Shown piece after piece: positions 8,227-18,708 of a stretch of 64,000 nt of DNA. The position numbers and the translations under genes were made by a program. The DNA comes from Clytia hemisphaerica (Eukaryota > Cnidaria > Hydrozoa > Leptothecata > Clytiidae). Where the stretch lies: the NCBI GenBank assembly GCA_902728285.1, contig CACVBU010000378.1, forward strand, positions 1 through 64,000. Reading direction: 5' to 3'. The notes beneath the pieces are model-generated. The model saw nothing but the letters and a program-made list of their open reading frames with translations. It was not told where the DNA came from and made no database searches. Every line of letters begins with the position of its first letter. Positions within the stretch are counted from its first letter, which is position 1.

Positions 8227-11018
8227 CTGAAAAAACAATTATCTGGAGCCAAAGTGATCAACGAATCCAGTGTGGTAAAAAATTATACACTTAACCCAAA
8301 TAAGTCAATTGGTCCGGACGAAATTCATCCAATTATGTTGAAGGAGCTAGCGGACTACATAGCTGCCCCGCTCCACACAATCATGACTAAATCATTTGAT
8401 GAAAGTACAGCAGCTGACCCCGAGAATGTAGTAAACCCCGAGAATGTAGGTTTCTCATTTTTTAGCATGGTAGCCCTAACGATAGTTCAACTTCATAAAA
8501 AGTTGTTTCAGAGCATACTGTTACATATTACTGATTATTTCTGGACATAAAACTTTAACTTGAATTGATTTTTTTCAGGCGAAAATCTGAATCGAAGTTG
8601 ATTGGATACTACTCGAATTGAGACATTTTTTAAATCGAAATCTATTGGAATTAAGTGATAGGGTATTTTCTTATTCCTAATGAACTAAGGAAATGTGGAA
8701 AATAGTCCATTTCAATATTTATTGTTCTAAGTTAGATATTTTGACGAAATGTTTGACCTACCTTTTGGGGTTAGCTGACCTACAATTTGGGAGCCTTCAT
8801 AACCCGACATAAAAAGTCTGTCAAATTATATAAAACTTTTTTGTTGTACTTTCATAACATGAAAGTATTTCCTGAGAGATGATTAATGTTGGCATTCTAA
8901 GCTTTTACGACGTGTCCCAGACCCGCTGGGACCCCAGCCAAATCAGAAAATTTGCCTAAGTTTGGAACAATAAAATTTCTATCCCCATTGGGAATTTAGT
9001 AGAAATTTTTTAACCTGATGTGGGAAAAGTTCAACCGGGGCTGCGAGGCAGGGGTGTTGTTACATTATTCACATATTTTAACACAGAATCTTCAACCTAC
9101 AAAATAAAAACAACTTTCTTGTCTCTTCTTTTCGTCCTTTCTTTTACTTTTCATCATTTGTAGCACGATAAAATTAATATCTTTGTTAATTTTTTGTCAG
9201 AGTGTATTTCTAAAGTATGAATTTCACTCTTTTTTCATACTGAAACTTCGGTCTCAGCAACCGAATCTTTTCACCTACATTCTGGGGGTTAAAAAGCGAA
9301 AAAATCCAATTTTCAGAATAACAAAAGCTCTTTAGAATATTGTTTTGGCATAAAATATTTCTAAAATTTCCTGTTATAATTAATTCAATCGAAAAAATAT
9401 CAACATTTTACTATTACTAGATTTAAAGCCATAAAACCAAACCTACATTCTGGGGGTTAAAACAAAAATGGGAGTCAACTTCAAGGACCAAAAAAATTAG
9501 CCTATCTATCAAAAGTAATGAAACTAACCCCTGGGAAAGGATTTTGGGAGTTCAAAATCTCGTTTAAAACATTCAATATTTTTTTAAATGCAAATCTAGA
9601 TCTCTCAGGTCTGATTCAAATTTCACCTACATTCTTGGGGTCAGGTGCTGTACTCTGCCAGACGGATGGAAAGTTGCACATGTGTCACCGATATATAAAA
9701 AAGGGAGCAAAAATTTAGCTGAAAATTATAGACCAGTCAGTCTTACATCCATCGCTTGCAGACTGATAGAAAGAGCGCTAAGGGACCAAATTATGAAACA
9801 TCTGGTAGATGAAAAACTATTATCTAGTAAACAACATGGGTTCATGCCAAAGAGATCAATGGTAACACAATTACTTACATACCTTGATAAATGTGCGGAT
9901 TCGATATCAAATAATAAAGTAGTTGATGTGATTTATTTTGACTTCGCGAAGGCCTTTGACACCGTACCACACCGCAGACTGCTGAAAAAGCTGAATGCTT
10001 ATGGAGTCAGAGGATCGGAGCTCAACTGGATACAGTCCTTTCTCATTGACCGTTATCAATATGTAAAGGTAAACGGAACATTGTCGAGAAGATGTAAAGT
10101 TACGAGTGGAGTTCCACAAGGAAGTGTACTTGGTCCACTACTTTTTGTTTTGTACATCAATGATTTACCAGAGGCTACGAAGCAGAAATGTTCCTGTTTG
10201 CTGACGATACAAAACTGGTGGAAGAAATAAACAACGCCGAAGATGCGCTCAGGCTACAGGAAGACATTGATGCCATGGGAAAATGGTCAAAGGACTGGCT
10301 TTTAGAATTTCATCCGAACAAGTGTCATGTTTTAACACTGGGTAAATTTTGGAACATCAAACATGCCCATCCCTATACCATAGCAGGATCTGTTCTAGAA
10401 CGTTGACCAAGAAAAAGATCTAGGAGTGATAATCGATAGTGACCTGACCTTTGAAGCCTATATATTCAGTAAAATCAAGAAAGCTAACTCTATCGTTGGC
10501 TTGATTGCACTAGGAGCTTCGAATTTCTCTCGCCAGATATGTTTCGAACGCTTTTCATTTCATTTGTCAGACCCCATTTGGAATATGCACATGAAGTATG
10601 GTCTCCAAGGCTAATCAAACATATCAATGCAATCGGGGGCGTCCAACGAAGAGCTACAAGGCTAGTTAGTTGCTATAGAAACTACTCATACGAAGATCGG
10701 CTACGACTCATCAATCTACCTAGCCTAAAGACCAGGCGGCAAGTTGGTGATATGTTGGAAGTTTTCAAGAACCTCCAAATTTATGACGAGTCTATAAGAT
10801 CAGAGAAATTTACTCCTCGAACACGACCACGACGTCAGCATGATTACGAGCTTCAAAGTAACTTTGCTAATGACGGTATGAGAGGCTACCAAAGCAACTC
10901 TCTTTTTTACAGAAGTGTGAAATCTTGGAATGATCTAAAAGAAGATATTGTTGAAGCACCATCCTTACAAGTCTTCAAAGAGCGTTTGATAAAAGAATGG
11001 GAGAAAAAACTTATATAA
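8227..11018 (+). pseudogene. Reverse transcriptase of a CR1-like LINE, frameshifted
   Basis: The RT is read in several pieces. The first is SIGPDEIHPIMLKELADYIA (about 8309-8370). After the inserted element come VSPIYKKGSKNLAENYRPVS (about 9683) and FDFAKAFDTVPHRRLLKKL (catalytic Asp, about 9940). SGVPQGSVLGPLLFVLYIND (about 10105) and LFADDTKL (catalytic ADD, about 10193) follow. The C-terminal region, ending at the stop near 11018, contains RRATRLVSCYRNYSYEDRL, typical of CR1/L2-type RTs. Frame changes occur near 10185, 10405 and 10540, so it is inactive. The enzyme would have copied the element RNA at a nicked chromosomal target. Confidence 0.85.
8408..9650. mobile_element. TA-flanked non-autonomous DNA element inserted in the LINE
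   Basis: The ends are CAGCAGCTGACCCCGAGAA and the complement of CAGCACCTGACCCCAAGAA, flanked by TA at 8406-8407 and 9651-9652. Removing the element and one TA brings the LINE frame back into register (DEST then LPDGW), which fixes the boundaries. TA duplication and CAG termini fit Tc1/mariner. A 4-bp GTAC duplication reads equally well. The motif CTACATTCTGGGGGTTAAA or its complement recurs near both ends (8425-8450, 9277, 9444, 9627). No transposase frame was found. Confidence 0.8.
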
Positions 11019-11392
11019 AATGTAAAATCAAAAGTTCTGTTTCATAGAGGTCAATAGACCTGCAAAAATATTGCTATAATATAATATAATATATCATACA
11101 AGTCCAAATTCAAGCATCAAAATGTAGTTTTATGAAGCAAAATTATGTTGGTGCACACAGAAGATACATCAGGGCACTTAAATTCAATAAATCTAATTTC
11201 TCATTTTTTACAAAATCTCCACATTAAACAAGAAAGAAGGAAGAAAAACAAGCAAACTTCCTTCCGCCTTTTTCGAAATCCAAATATATTTTCCAATCTA
11301 TGATTTGGTGCCTCACAGAAAATTTAAATATTACGTAATGTTATATTTGTAGACAGGCGGCAAATCTCTGGACAAAGGAAATATAGCTTATT

Positions 11393-12110
11393 AACCCTTT
11401 GACTCCGCTGTCGACCGCTGTGTTTGACCCTACAGCGCGCAGTGGTTTTTCATAAAAAGTCACATTTTACGCAAACCGATATAATTTTTAAACAAAACAA
11501 CTTCAGGTAAAAAGCTATATATCTTTGAAAAGGAAAATTTATCTGCTTTCTTCTGAGCCATAACATAACTCCTATACTGCATTTTATCTCAGTCAAAATT
11601 TCAAAAGGTTCAACACTACATTTTACGACACCGAAAAAAAGTGCAAAATATGGGCCAATGAAAGTCTATTTTTTCAAAAGCTATTTTAGTGAAAAACAAA
11701 TAAAAAACTTACAGAACAGCAGTAGAAGACATTGATGTTTTGAAGGATAAAAAAATTCTGCACTAAAACTGCCAAAATACTTGAAGAAATCTCAAATCCT
11801 TACCTCTAACTTTCATAACAGTCATTTCACCGCCTCCATCTTGAATCTGAACGTTTTTCAAATGTTTGTTTTGATTGGAAAGAACTCTTGTCTATTGCTC
11901 GTTCCGACATCGACTTTTTATTTCTGCCTATCTTCTCTGAGCCTCTTTTCTGACCCCCTGGTGACCTTTCTGACTTATTTACTATGTTTTCTGACTATTT
12001 TAAAGTGTTTTAACTGACCTTGAAATATCGACCCGACCGGGATTCGAACCCACCAAATGAAAGAGTTTCTGATCAGAAACCCAGCGCGCTATCCGTTGAG
12101 CCACACTCGC
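11393..12110 (-). repeat. Possible SINE-like unit ending in a tRNA-like head
   Basis: The right end (12029-12110, minus strand) has a tRNA-like promoter region with GGCTCAACGGATAGC (A-box region) and GGTTCGAATCC (B box). The acceptor ends do not pair, so it is not a functional tRNA. The left extent is uncertain. TTAACCCTTTGACTCCGC at 11393 looks like the start of another repeat. The stretch between shows no gene. Confidence 0.4.
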
Positions 12111-12209
12111 ACAGCACAACACAAAATTTGGAAATACTTATTGAATGAATAAAAAGACGGGGGTAATGTTATTATAATATGGGTAAAATTGCCCCTTTTT
12201 TAACCTGGC

Positions 12210-12300
12210 TGAAATTCGAGCCGTTACTAGCAACCCTGCGGGGCTCAGGGCGCCGAGTATGCACCCGGCACAGTGACAAGCCGTTACTAGCAACCCTGAC
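12210..12300. repeat. Direct repeat of AGCCGTTACTAGCAACCCTG
   Basis: Two copies of the 20-bp sequence, at about 12220 and 12281, 61 bp apart. They sit just upstream of the LINE that starts near 12460 and could be part of its 5' UTR. Confidence 0.5.
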
Positions 12301-12461
12301 CTAAACAATCCCAAACAGCAAAACCCCCGGAAAATTTAAAATGTCGGAATGAGCATTAGACAAGAGTGTTTTCCGTTTGGATTGCGCACTTCATCCTAAC
12401 CCTTTGAAACCTATACTTTCCGGAATGGAAATTTATCGCTCTTTTCAAATATCATAACCAT

Positions 12462-12659
12462 TTGATTCTCACAACCATGACCCCAAACCATGACCCCAAC
12501 CATGACCCCAAAAGTTACAGAGGAAATCAAAGCTTTCGCAATGACCGTCAACCCCTAACCGATGAAAACCCTTATCTCACTCAAAGCTCACCCAGCAACA
12601 ACTTCAACAATTATAGACACTTCAATAGAAACCAAAATGGATACGACAACCTCGAGTAA
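12462..12659 (+). CDS. Possible C-terminal part of LINE ORF1
   Basis: A 65-codon frame, hydrophilic and rich in Asn, Pro and Gln (for example FNNYRHFNRNQNGYDNLE). It begins with repeats of HDPN and stops just where the endonuclease of the following frame begins. The composition resembles the tail of a nucleic-acid-binding ORF1. No conserved domain is visible and the start is not defined. Confidence 0.3.
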   Translation: MILTTMTPNHDPNHDPKSYRGNQSFRNDRQPLTDENPYLTQSSPSNNFNNYRHFNRNQNGYDNLE

Positions 12660-12671
12660 TTGCACTGACAA

Positions 12672-15600
12672 CCTAAAGTTTGTTTCCTTAAACTGTTATG
12701 GATTGAAAAACTTACTAAACTTTACGACGCAATACATCTCACTGAAACATGGCTCACACAAAGCGAATTACACTTACTTTCATCATACAGAAACAATTTT
12801 CACCTATTCTTACAACCAGCCAATCAACACGATCATGGTCGACCATTTGGTGGTACTACATTACTTCTCCGAAAGGATCGCTTTACGAATGTGGACACTA
12901 TTTTGCTAGAAGACTTTACCACAGTTGTTAAAACATTATACAGAAACCGCACACTGACAATCATTGGTGTGTACCTTCAATCACTCTCACAGCCAGTCCA
13001 AAAATCAATAGACATCTACAAAACACAACTTGCAACAATAACTGGTGCTCTCAACCAATTCATTGACATTTCAGAACCAATCATACTCGGTGATTTCCAA
13101 AGCTGTCCTGACAAACCTCTAACTCAACGAACAGCTCAACCAAATGCACTTTCCAAACACCTCTCACAGTTCATAGTGGAGAACAATTTAATTCCGATTG
13201 ACATTACTCAAGGTGAAGGACCAACTTATACTTACCACCACTTATCAATGCCCAACAAATCGTATATTGATCACGTTTTAATTCCGACATCACTCTCTGA
13301 CTTTGTTTTGAATACCTCTGTCCTATCTCCAGATGCTTTAAACACAGGCGATCATCTACCAGTTGACATTTCGTTTAACTTTCCACCGGGGACCAATAAG
13401 CCTGAAAATGAGTCTGAGGGAAATGGCAGTGTATTTGATTCTTCCATTCCGAATTATATGTGGAAAAATGAAAAATTTATATCTCTTTATCAACAACACG
13501 TATCATCTATCATTGAGACCAAAACCAACGCTAGCTCCAATGCCGATTCTATGCTGAACGAACTGCACACAACCTTACAAAACTCTGCAACTAAATGTTA
13601 TTCGAAATTTGTTAAAACATCCCATAATTTTCAAAGTAAACCATGGTGGAATGACGAACTACGCAAAGCTCGTTTAAATCTCCAAACAATGTTTAACTCG
13701 TGGCGCCAGAATAATTTTCCAAGAGACAGTTCTAACGTTTCGTACAATCGCTACAAATTTGCCAGAAAAATCTTTCGGAACCAAGTGAAACATGCAAAAC
13801 ATCAAGCGACTGTAAACCACTACATAAATGTTGAAAAACTGAAAAAGGTTCACCCTTCTAAATACTGGAATGAAATAAACTTTCTCAAAAAGAAGCAACA
13901 TAAACTCTACACAATAAATGGAAAGACAACCAGTGATGATATTGTATCAGAATTCGGTATTCACTTCGACAAGCTACTAAATTCACCGAGAGTTGACCAT
14001 ATCGATAACTCAGAGACAAACGAAAAACTTAAAGATCTCTTAGACGATGTACAGGAATCAATTGCCGAGGGTGAGTTCTACGTCACGAAATTGGAAGTAT
14101 TGAATGCAATGAAAAAGCTTAAGACCGGTAAATCTCGCGATCCATTCCAACTAAAGGCAGAACATTACATATATGCGCAAAGTGATTCGTTTATCTCATA
14201 TTTGACAACACTGATCAACAAGATTCTTACGTCGAAAAACATCCCCGAAGCACTTAGCACCTCGATAATAATCCCACTTGTTAAATCGTACAAAAAATCA
14301 CTCAACAACCCGAACAACTACCGAGGAATTAGCATTTTACCTATAGTTACTAAACTTCTAGAACTTGTCATCCTGGAGAGATGTCCTGAAATAAAGAATC
14401 ATATAGACTCACAGTTTGGGTTCACCAGTGGTTCCTCTACCCTCCACGCTGAACTTATTCTACAAGAAACTATTCAATATTACAACAAAAGAGACACTCC
14501 AGTTTATATTTGTAGCCTTGACGCTGAAAAGGCATTTGACTGTGTCAACTGGCTTACTCTATTCGAAAAGCTACGAGAGAAAGACTTTCCAAGTGAGATA
14601 ATCTCTTTCCTCGTCCAATTTTATCTGAACGGTACAGCCACCGTAGTGTACCTATCTGGGGAATCAAAGCAGTTCACCCTCAGTCAAGGGGTTCGCCAAG
14701 GAGCCATCCTATCACCTTACATGTACAACATCTACATCCAAGAACTTATTTCGAACATCAAAGCCCTACAGATTGGAACCTCACTACCAAATGGTCTTCA
14801 GACATGTATTATAGTTTACGCTGACGACATTTTACTACTTAGTCCTACCCTCAGAAACCTTCAAACTCTTATTGACCACTGCGCATCCTTCGGTAAGGAA
14901 CATGGGCTTAAATTCAACCAAGCAAAGACCAAAACACAATTCGTCATATCTGGACCCACCAAAATCAAATCGCCGACCCTGACTCTTAACGACTGTCAAA
15001 TATCACAACAAGACACCCTAACGCATCTCGGATTTCAATGGACAAGAAAGAAAAATCATCTATGCTTAAAGAACCACAGAGACACTCGAATAGCAGAGTT
15101 ATGGTCTGTAGCCACCTCCCTCATCGCTTCCGGCATCCGTAACTGCCATCCTAGCACTACTGTTTCTATATACAACACAATTGTCATACCAAAACTTCTC
15201 TATGGCCTTGAATTAGTTGAACTTACAAAATCAGAGATGGAGTACCTTGATTCTCAGGCAAGGGCTTGTTTAAAATCTCTATTCAATGTATCGAAGAGAA
15301 GCAAAAACGACATTCATCGACTGTACAGTATTCCCAATGTATGCAGCATTATCGATGAACGTCGTCTGAACTTACTCAGACAGTTAGTGCTTAATGAATC
15401 TACCAAGAGTTATATCTGCTTTTTACTGTCTACTCATACGAACGTAGAATTCAGCTTTCTCGACAAATGTCAAAGAATAATCGATCTTAACGACATATCC
15501 TTCACAGAAACACTATTCGGCAAAAGACACCGTATTATTCAATGTTTTGATCAACTGCCCTCAGATATCTTTGATAAGTACAATGATTATATTCAAAACT

Positions 15601-15677
15601 GGCATGTTTATGATAATCGGGTTGCTTTCAAAGCAATGTTAGAAGAACACGTCATCAGAGCGAGAACAGGGATCTGA
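12672..15677 (+). CDS. LINE ORF2: AP-endonuclease and reverse transcriptase
   Basis: An almost complete pol of an APE-type non-LTR retrotransposon. The endonuclease begins FVSLNCYGLK (about 12677), then shifts frame near 12705 before AIHLTETWLTQSEL. A single frame then stays open to the TGA at 15675. Its endonuclease half includes IILGDFQS, SYIDHVLIPT and GDHLPVDISF (the DH pair). RT motifs follow: NNYRGISILPIVTKLLE (about 14307), SLDAEKAFDCVNW (about 14515, catalytic Asp), QGVRQGAILSPYMYNIYI (about 14684) and VYADDILLLSP (about 14815, catalytic DD). The C-terminal 250 residues show no zinc knuckle. No ATG marks the true start. The frame break and a possible short deletion in the endonuclease make it probably inactive, but it is much better preserved than the CR1-like copy. 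I cannot fix the clade. Confidence 0.85.
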   Translation, partial: PKVCFLKLLWIEKLTKLYDAIHLTETWLTQSELHLLSSYRNNFHLFLQPANQHDHGRPFGGTTLLLRKDRFTNVDTILLEDFTTVVKTLYRNRTLTIIGVYLQSLSQPVQKSIDIYKTQLATITGALNQFIDISEPIILGDFQSCPDKPLTQRTAQPNALSKHLSQFIVENNLIPIDITQGEGPTYTYHHLSMPNKSYIDHVLIPTSLSDFVLNTSVLSPDALNTGDHLPVDISFNFPPGTNKPENESEGNGSVFDSSIPNYMWKNEKFISLYQQHVSSIIETKTNASSNADSMLNELHTTLQNSATKCYSKFVKTSHNFQSKPWWNDELRKARLNLQTMFNSWRQNNFPRDSSNVSYNRYKFARKIFRNQVKHAKHQATVNHYINVEKLKKVHPSKYWNEINFLKKKQHKLYTINGKTTSDDIVSEFGIHFDKLLNSPRVDHIDNSETNEKLKDLLDDVQESIAEGEFYVTKLEVLNAMKKLKTGKSRDPFQLKAEHYIYAQSDSFISYLTTLINKILTSKNIPEALSTSIIIPLVKSYKKSLNNPNNYRGISILPIVTKLLELVILERCPEIKNHIDSQFGFTSGSSTLHAELILQETIQYYNKRDTPVYICSLDAEKAFDCVNWLTLFEKLREKDFPSEIISFLVQFYLNGTATVVYLSGESKQFTLSQGVRQGAILSPYMYNIYIQELISNIKALQIGTSLPNGLQTCIIVYADDILLLSPTLRNLQTLIDHCASFGKEHGLKFNQAKTKTQFVISGPTKIKSPTLTLNDCQISQQDTLTHLGFQWTRKKNHLCLKNHRDTRIAELWSVATSLIASGIRNCHPSTTVSIYNTIVIPKLLYGLELVELTKSEMEYLDSQARACLKSLFNVSKRSKNDIHRLYSIPNVCSIIDERRLNLLRQLVLNESTKSYICFLLSTHTNVEFSFLDKCQRIIDLNDISFTETLFGKRHRIIQCFDQLPSDIFDKYNDYIQNWHVYDNRVAFKAMLEEHVIRARTGI

Positions 15678-15893
15678 CCTCTGTCTCTTTTTTCTTTCTT
15701 TTATCCTGTTCAAATCCCTGTTCTCGCATGTTGACTGTTCATATATTCTATTTAACGTAGTCTTGTTTTTTATTTTCTTCTTTTTAACCTGTACATATTT
15801 TTGTTTATATACCATTCTACTGGTGATAAAAGAGATTCATATATACAACAACAGAAAACTAAATATCATTGCTCAAATGACCATACATATGAA

Positions 15894-15944
15894 AGACGCG
15901 TATACGCGTCTCTCGTATATAGGCGCGGACGCACATGTGCGTCC
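15894..15944. repeat. Two adjacent perfect 18-bp palindromes
   Basis: AGACGCGTATACGCGTCT at 15894-15911 and GGACGCACATGTGCGTCC at 15927-15944 are each exactly self-complementary, separated by 15 bp. They lie in the 3' region of the APE-type LINE and could form stem-loops in its RNA or bind dimeric proteins. Confidence 0.9.
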
Positions 15945-15962
15945 CGCATGGGCTAAGGGTTA

Positions 15963-16623
15963 AGCATCTTCTATAAGGAGCACGAATCCGTTAGTGGATG
16001 CCAGCAGCCTATTATTTACTTTGTATGAACGAAAGAACTAATTACTGAAAGGTATATAGCCGTCTACGAAGAGTTATTGATTTCATTCTTATAAATAGTT
16101 GCTCCTTGATGTTATGCTTCCTGATTTTTACGATAAATTCGTCAAAAAGACTGAAATATTTCTCTACTAACACAACAAGAACAAATTCATGGAAGAAAAT
16201 TTATTCATACTTTCACGCATAATTATCTCCCCTTTCGCAAAACAAAAGGTATCGTTACGTCACATTTCTTGTCAATCAAAATTTTAACAAAAGGGCATAA
16301 GAATTTTTTAATGAATTTTAATTTTGATAACCAGTTTAACATGTATGGTTAAAACAAAAGAAAATAGCTATTGTGAGTCTTTCTAACTGGCATATAGCTA
16401 TAAGAATTTCGCCATGATTACAAAAGCCTAAAGTAGCAAAATATTACAGATTTTTATCTATTGCTTTTTTATAAGAACAATTCGAGGCTTAAAAATATCA
16501 AAAAATACAGGATAAGCCAAGCCCCAATGAAAATTAATGGTTTTTATTAGAAAAAGGATACATTTTTCGTACTAATTCTGACTAAAATTTTGATAAAAAC
16601 CTGATAAAAATGTTGCCGTTTAA
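15963..16623. other. No gene; partial dispersed repeat
   Basis: A copy of the GGTATATAGCCGTCTACGA repeat family lies at about 16010-16100. The rest is AT-rich unique sequence. Confidence 0.4.
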
Positions 16624-18243
16624 AAGGTGGTAGTCTACCCAAAAATAAAAAATCGAAAAAATTGTCGAATTCTGGTTTTTGGGTGTTTTGAGATCCTTAG
16701 GTCTTTCTGAACATCTCCTGAAAATTTCAGAGCTATATCTTTATCATTCAGGCCGCAGTGAGCATTTTTATCCTGTTGGGTGCTTGAAAAATCGCCCTAG
16801 CAACAGAAAAAATCCCGTTGCTAAGGACTTATTTCTTCAATCTCGGCCGAAACATAGCAATGTGATACGCCAAAAGAAAGATCTTTTTACGCCCTTTTCG
16901 AGCGTCAAAATATTATTTTCAGTGGCATTACGTAATCCTTGAAATTAAAGATGGTAGCTGCAGTAGTGTAGCACATCAAAACCAGCTGAAAAGCAAGCTG
17001 TAAGCATGATTCTGCAGATTTCTTGGCAAGTTTTAGATCAAAACTTAATCTCTTTGATTGAAATGATTTATTTAAATGAAGAATGGACTCTACAGAATCT
17101 ATGAAGTTGCTCTACATTGGTTGTGTTGCTGGATTTCTGCGAAAAACATTTAAGTTGTCGGCATTTTGTTTTGAGCATAGACAGTGTGCTTTTGGTGGCT
17201 CACATATTGTTTTGTAGTGGATTTAAATGTAACTGAGATATTTCCAAGCACAACATGATGTAACAGAGATAGAAATGTGCATTATAATGAACTGGATCTA
17301 ACTTCTGGAGACACACATTTCTCATCTGACACCAGCCATTCATAACCGCCTAGGCGGTAACCGAAGCGAAGGCACCGCCTTCGATCAAGCCAGCTCATTG
17401 TCAATTCAAGTCTATGTGAATAAAAATATGCACTAGAAAAGTTTCCATGTCTATAGAGAGTCATGCTGGAATTTCAATGAACATTTTGTCATACTTATGT
17501 GGCTGTTTTCACCCAAATTTGATGTTATCGCAAGATTACCGCAAAGTTTGCTATATTTACGTAACTTTAGCGCAACATGTTTTTGTTGATTTTTGGATAA
17601 TTTATCAATTTTTGTGAAATGTTTTACTTTAACTTATGAAACCTGACTGGTTTGATGAGTATTCAGTGAAGAAATTTTTTGAAAAGAGCTTTCCAGCTTA
17701 AAATGATAGCCATTTTTGTCTTTTTCTTTGATTTTCTCAAAAACGCGTTTCCGGGGGTTCGCAAACACCTTGTCAGAAATATCTTAGGATTGAGAGTAGC
17801 TACAGACTTGAAATTTTCAGGGAAGTTTCCTTAAATGATTGTGCATTGAATGAATGGATTAAAAAGTTTTAAAATTGGTTTCCTGATTTTTAATCTCAAA
17901 AAAGCGTTTTTTTCAGTTTCTTACCCCCTGGAAAAATATTTTAATTTTTTTTTTTCACTCATTCCAGACCTTTTCTAAATATTAGTCATTTAAAAAAAAA
18001 ACTAACTTCATAGGTCAAGCCGACTATTCAGAAAACCTGACACAAGCAAAATAAAGTATTTTACCCCCTGGCTGATTTTACCCCCGTCTTTGGTTATTTT
18101 TAGATTTTTTTTTTATTTTTAGAAATGTTAATAGTTGATATACATTTCCTGAAAATTTCATTACGAAATGTAAAGAAGTTCTTGAGTTATTGCAAAAAAT
18201 GTGATTTTTTGACTTTTGAAATCTGGCGGTAGACTACCACCTT
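16624..18243. mobile_element. 1.6-kb element with AAGGTGGTAGTCTACC termini
   Basis: The left end AAGGTGGTAGTCTACC is matched in inverse at the right end (GGTAGACTACCACCTT). There is no convincing TSD: TTAA-like flanks are offset by two bases. The interior holds no transposase. It carries ACCGCCTAGGCGGT, a 14-bp palindrome, near 17346 and short stem-forming sequences beside it. A non-autonomous DNA transposon of unknown superfamily. Confidence 0.6.
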
Positions 18244-18445
18244 AAGCCAATCTAGAAGAGCCAATTTTCAAAAATGTTCTGTTCCATCGGCCCCAAACAA
18301 GGTAGGGCTTCCTTAGATTCTTTATAGGGCAAACTTAGTTTTGCATGGTACCCTCCAAATCCTAGATCCGAATGAAATGAATGAAATATGGATATCCATT
18401 TGGCTGGTCGTCTCAATTTCTCGATGTTACTTCACATGAAAAGAA

Positions 18446-18708
18446 CAGTGCCGTAGGAAGGATTTTCATATTGGGGGGGGGGGCTGAAGTTTAGTGACAC
18501 CGCGAGAGCCAACCATGGTTTGGCCCGAGGGGGGGGAATTTTGAAAATTGAGCTCTAGATTGCTTAAAAATGCACTCAAAACATGCACATAAAAGACAAT
18601 TATGACAAATTAAAAAAGAAAAACTTTCCATTTTGCAAAATAACCATTCTTGAAAAATTATTGGGGGGGGGCATAGCCCCCCTTGCCCCCCCAGTTGCTA
18701 CGGCACTG
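18446..18708. mobile_element. hAT-like MITE with CAGTGCCGTAG termini
   Basis: The ends are CAGTGCCGTAG and CTACGGCACTG, and the interior is rich in G-runs and C-runs. The flanks share AAAGAA, compatible with a decayed 8-bp duplication. The CAGTG...CACTG termini are typical of hAT MITEs. 263 bp, no coding capacity. Confidence 0.7.

Larger units (their letters stand above)
8227..11090 (+). mobile_element. CR1-like non-LTR retrotransposon, 5'-truncated and interrupted
   Basis: The element comprises the RT remnant at 8227-8407 and 9651-11018. It is followed by a short 3' UTR containing GAGGTCAATAGACCTGC and an ATAAT-type terminal repeat at about 11070-11090, the usual 3' signature of CR1 elements. 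No endonuclease domain remains. The TA-flanked element at 8408-9650 is inserted into it. Confidence 0.8.
12430..15962 (+). mobile_element. APE-type LINE with palindromic 3' end
   Basis: The element consists of the ORF1-like tail, ORF2 and a pyrimidine-rich 3' region. The ORF end (GAGAACAGGGAT) is echoed in complement by ATCCCTGTTCTCGC at about 15714-15728, giving a possible hairpin around the stop codon. The 3' region ends with two perfect palindromes (15894-15911 and 15927-15944) and GGCTAAGGGTTAA. The 5' end is not resolved. Confidence 0.65.

Noticed and set aside
12029..12110. tRNA gene on the minus strand
   Set aside because: A and B boxes are present but the acceptor stem does not pair (GCGAGTG against a GGTCGGGTC end). 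Better read as a SINE head or pseudogene.
11393..15962. One large DNA transposon bounded by TTAACCC and GGGTTAA
   Set aside because: Only about 9 bp match. The two ends belong more simply to a SINE-like repeat and to the LINE 3' region.
16624..18243. TTAA target duplication for the AAGGTGGT element
   Set aside because: TTAA occurs at both flanks but at different distances from the inverted repeat, so it cannot be a simple duplication.
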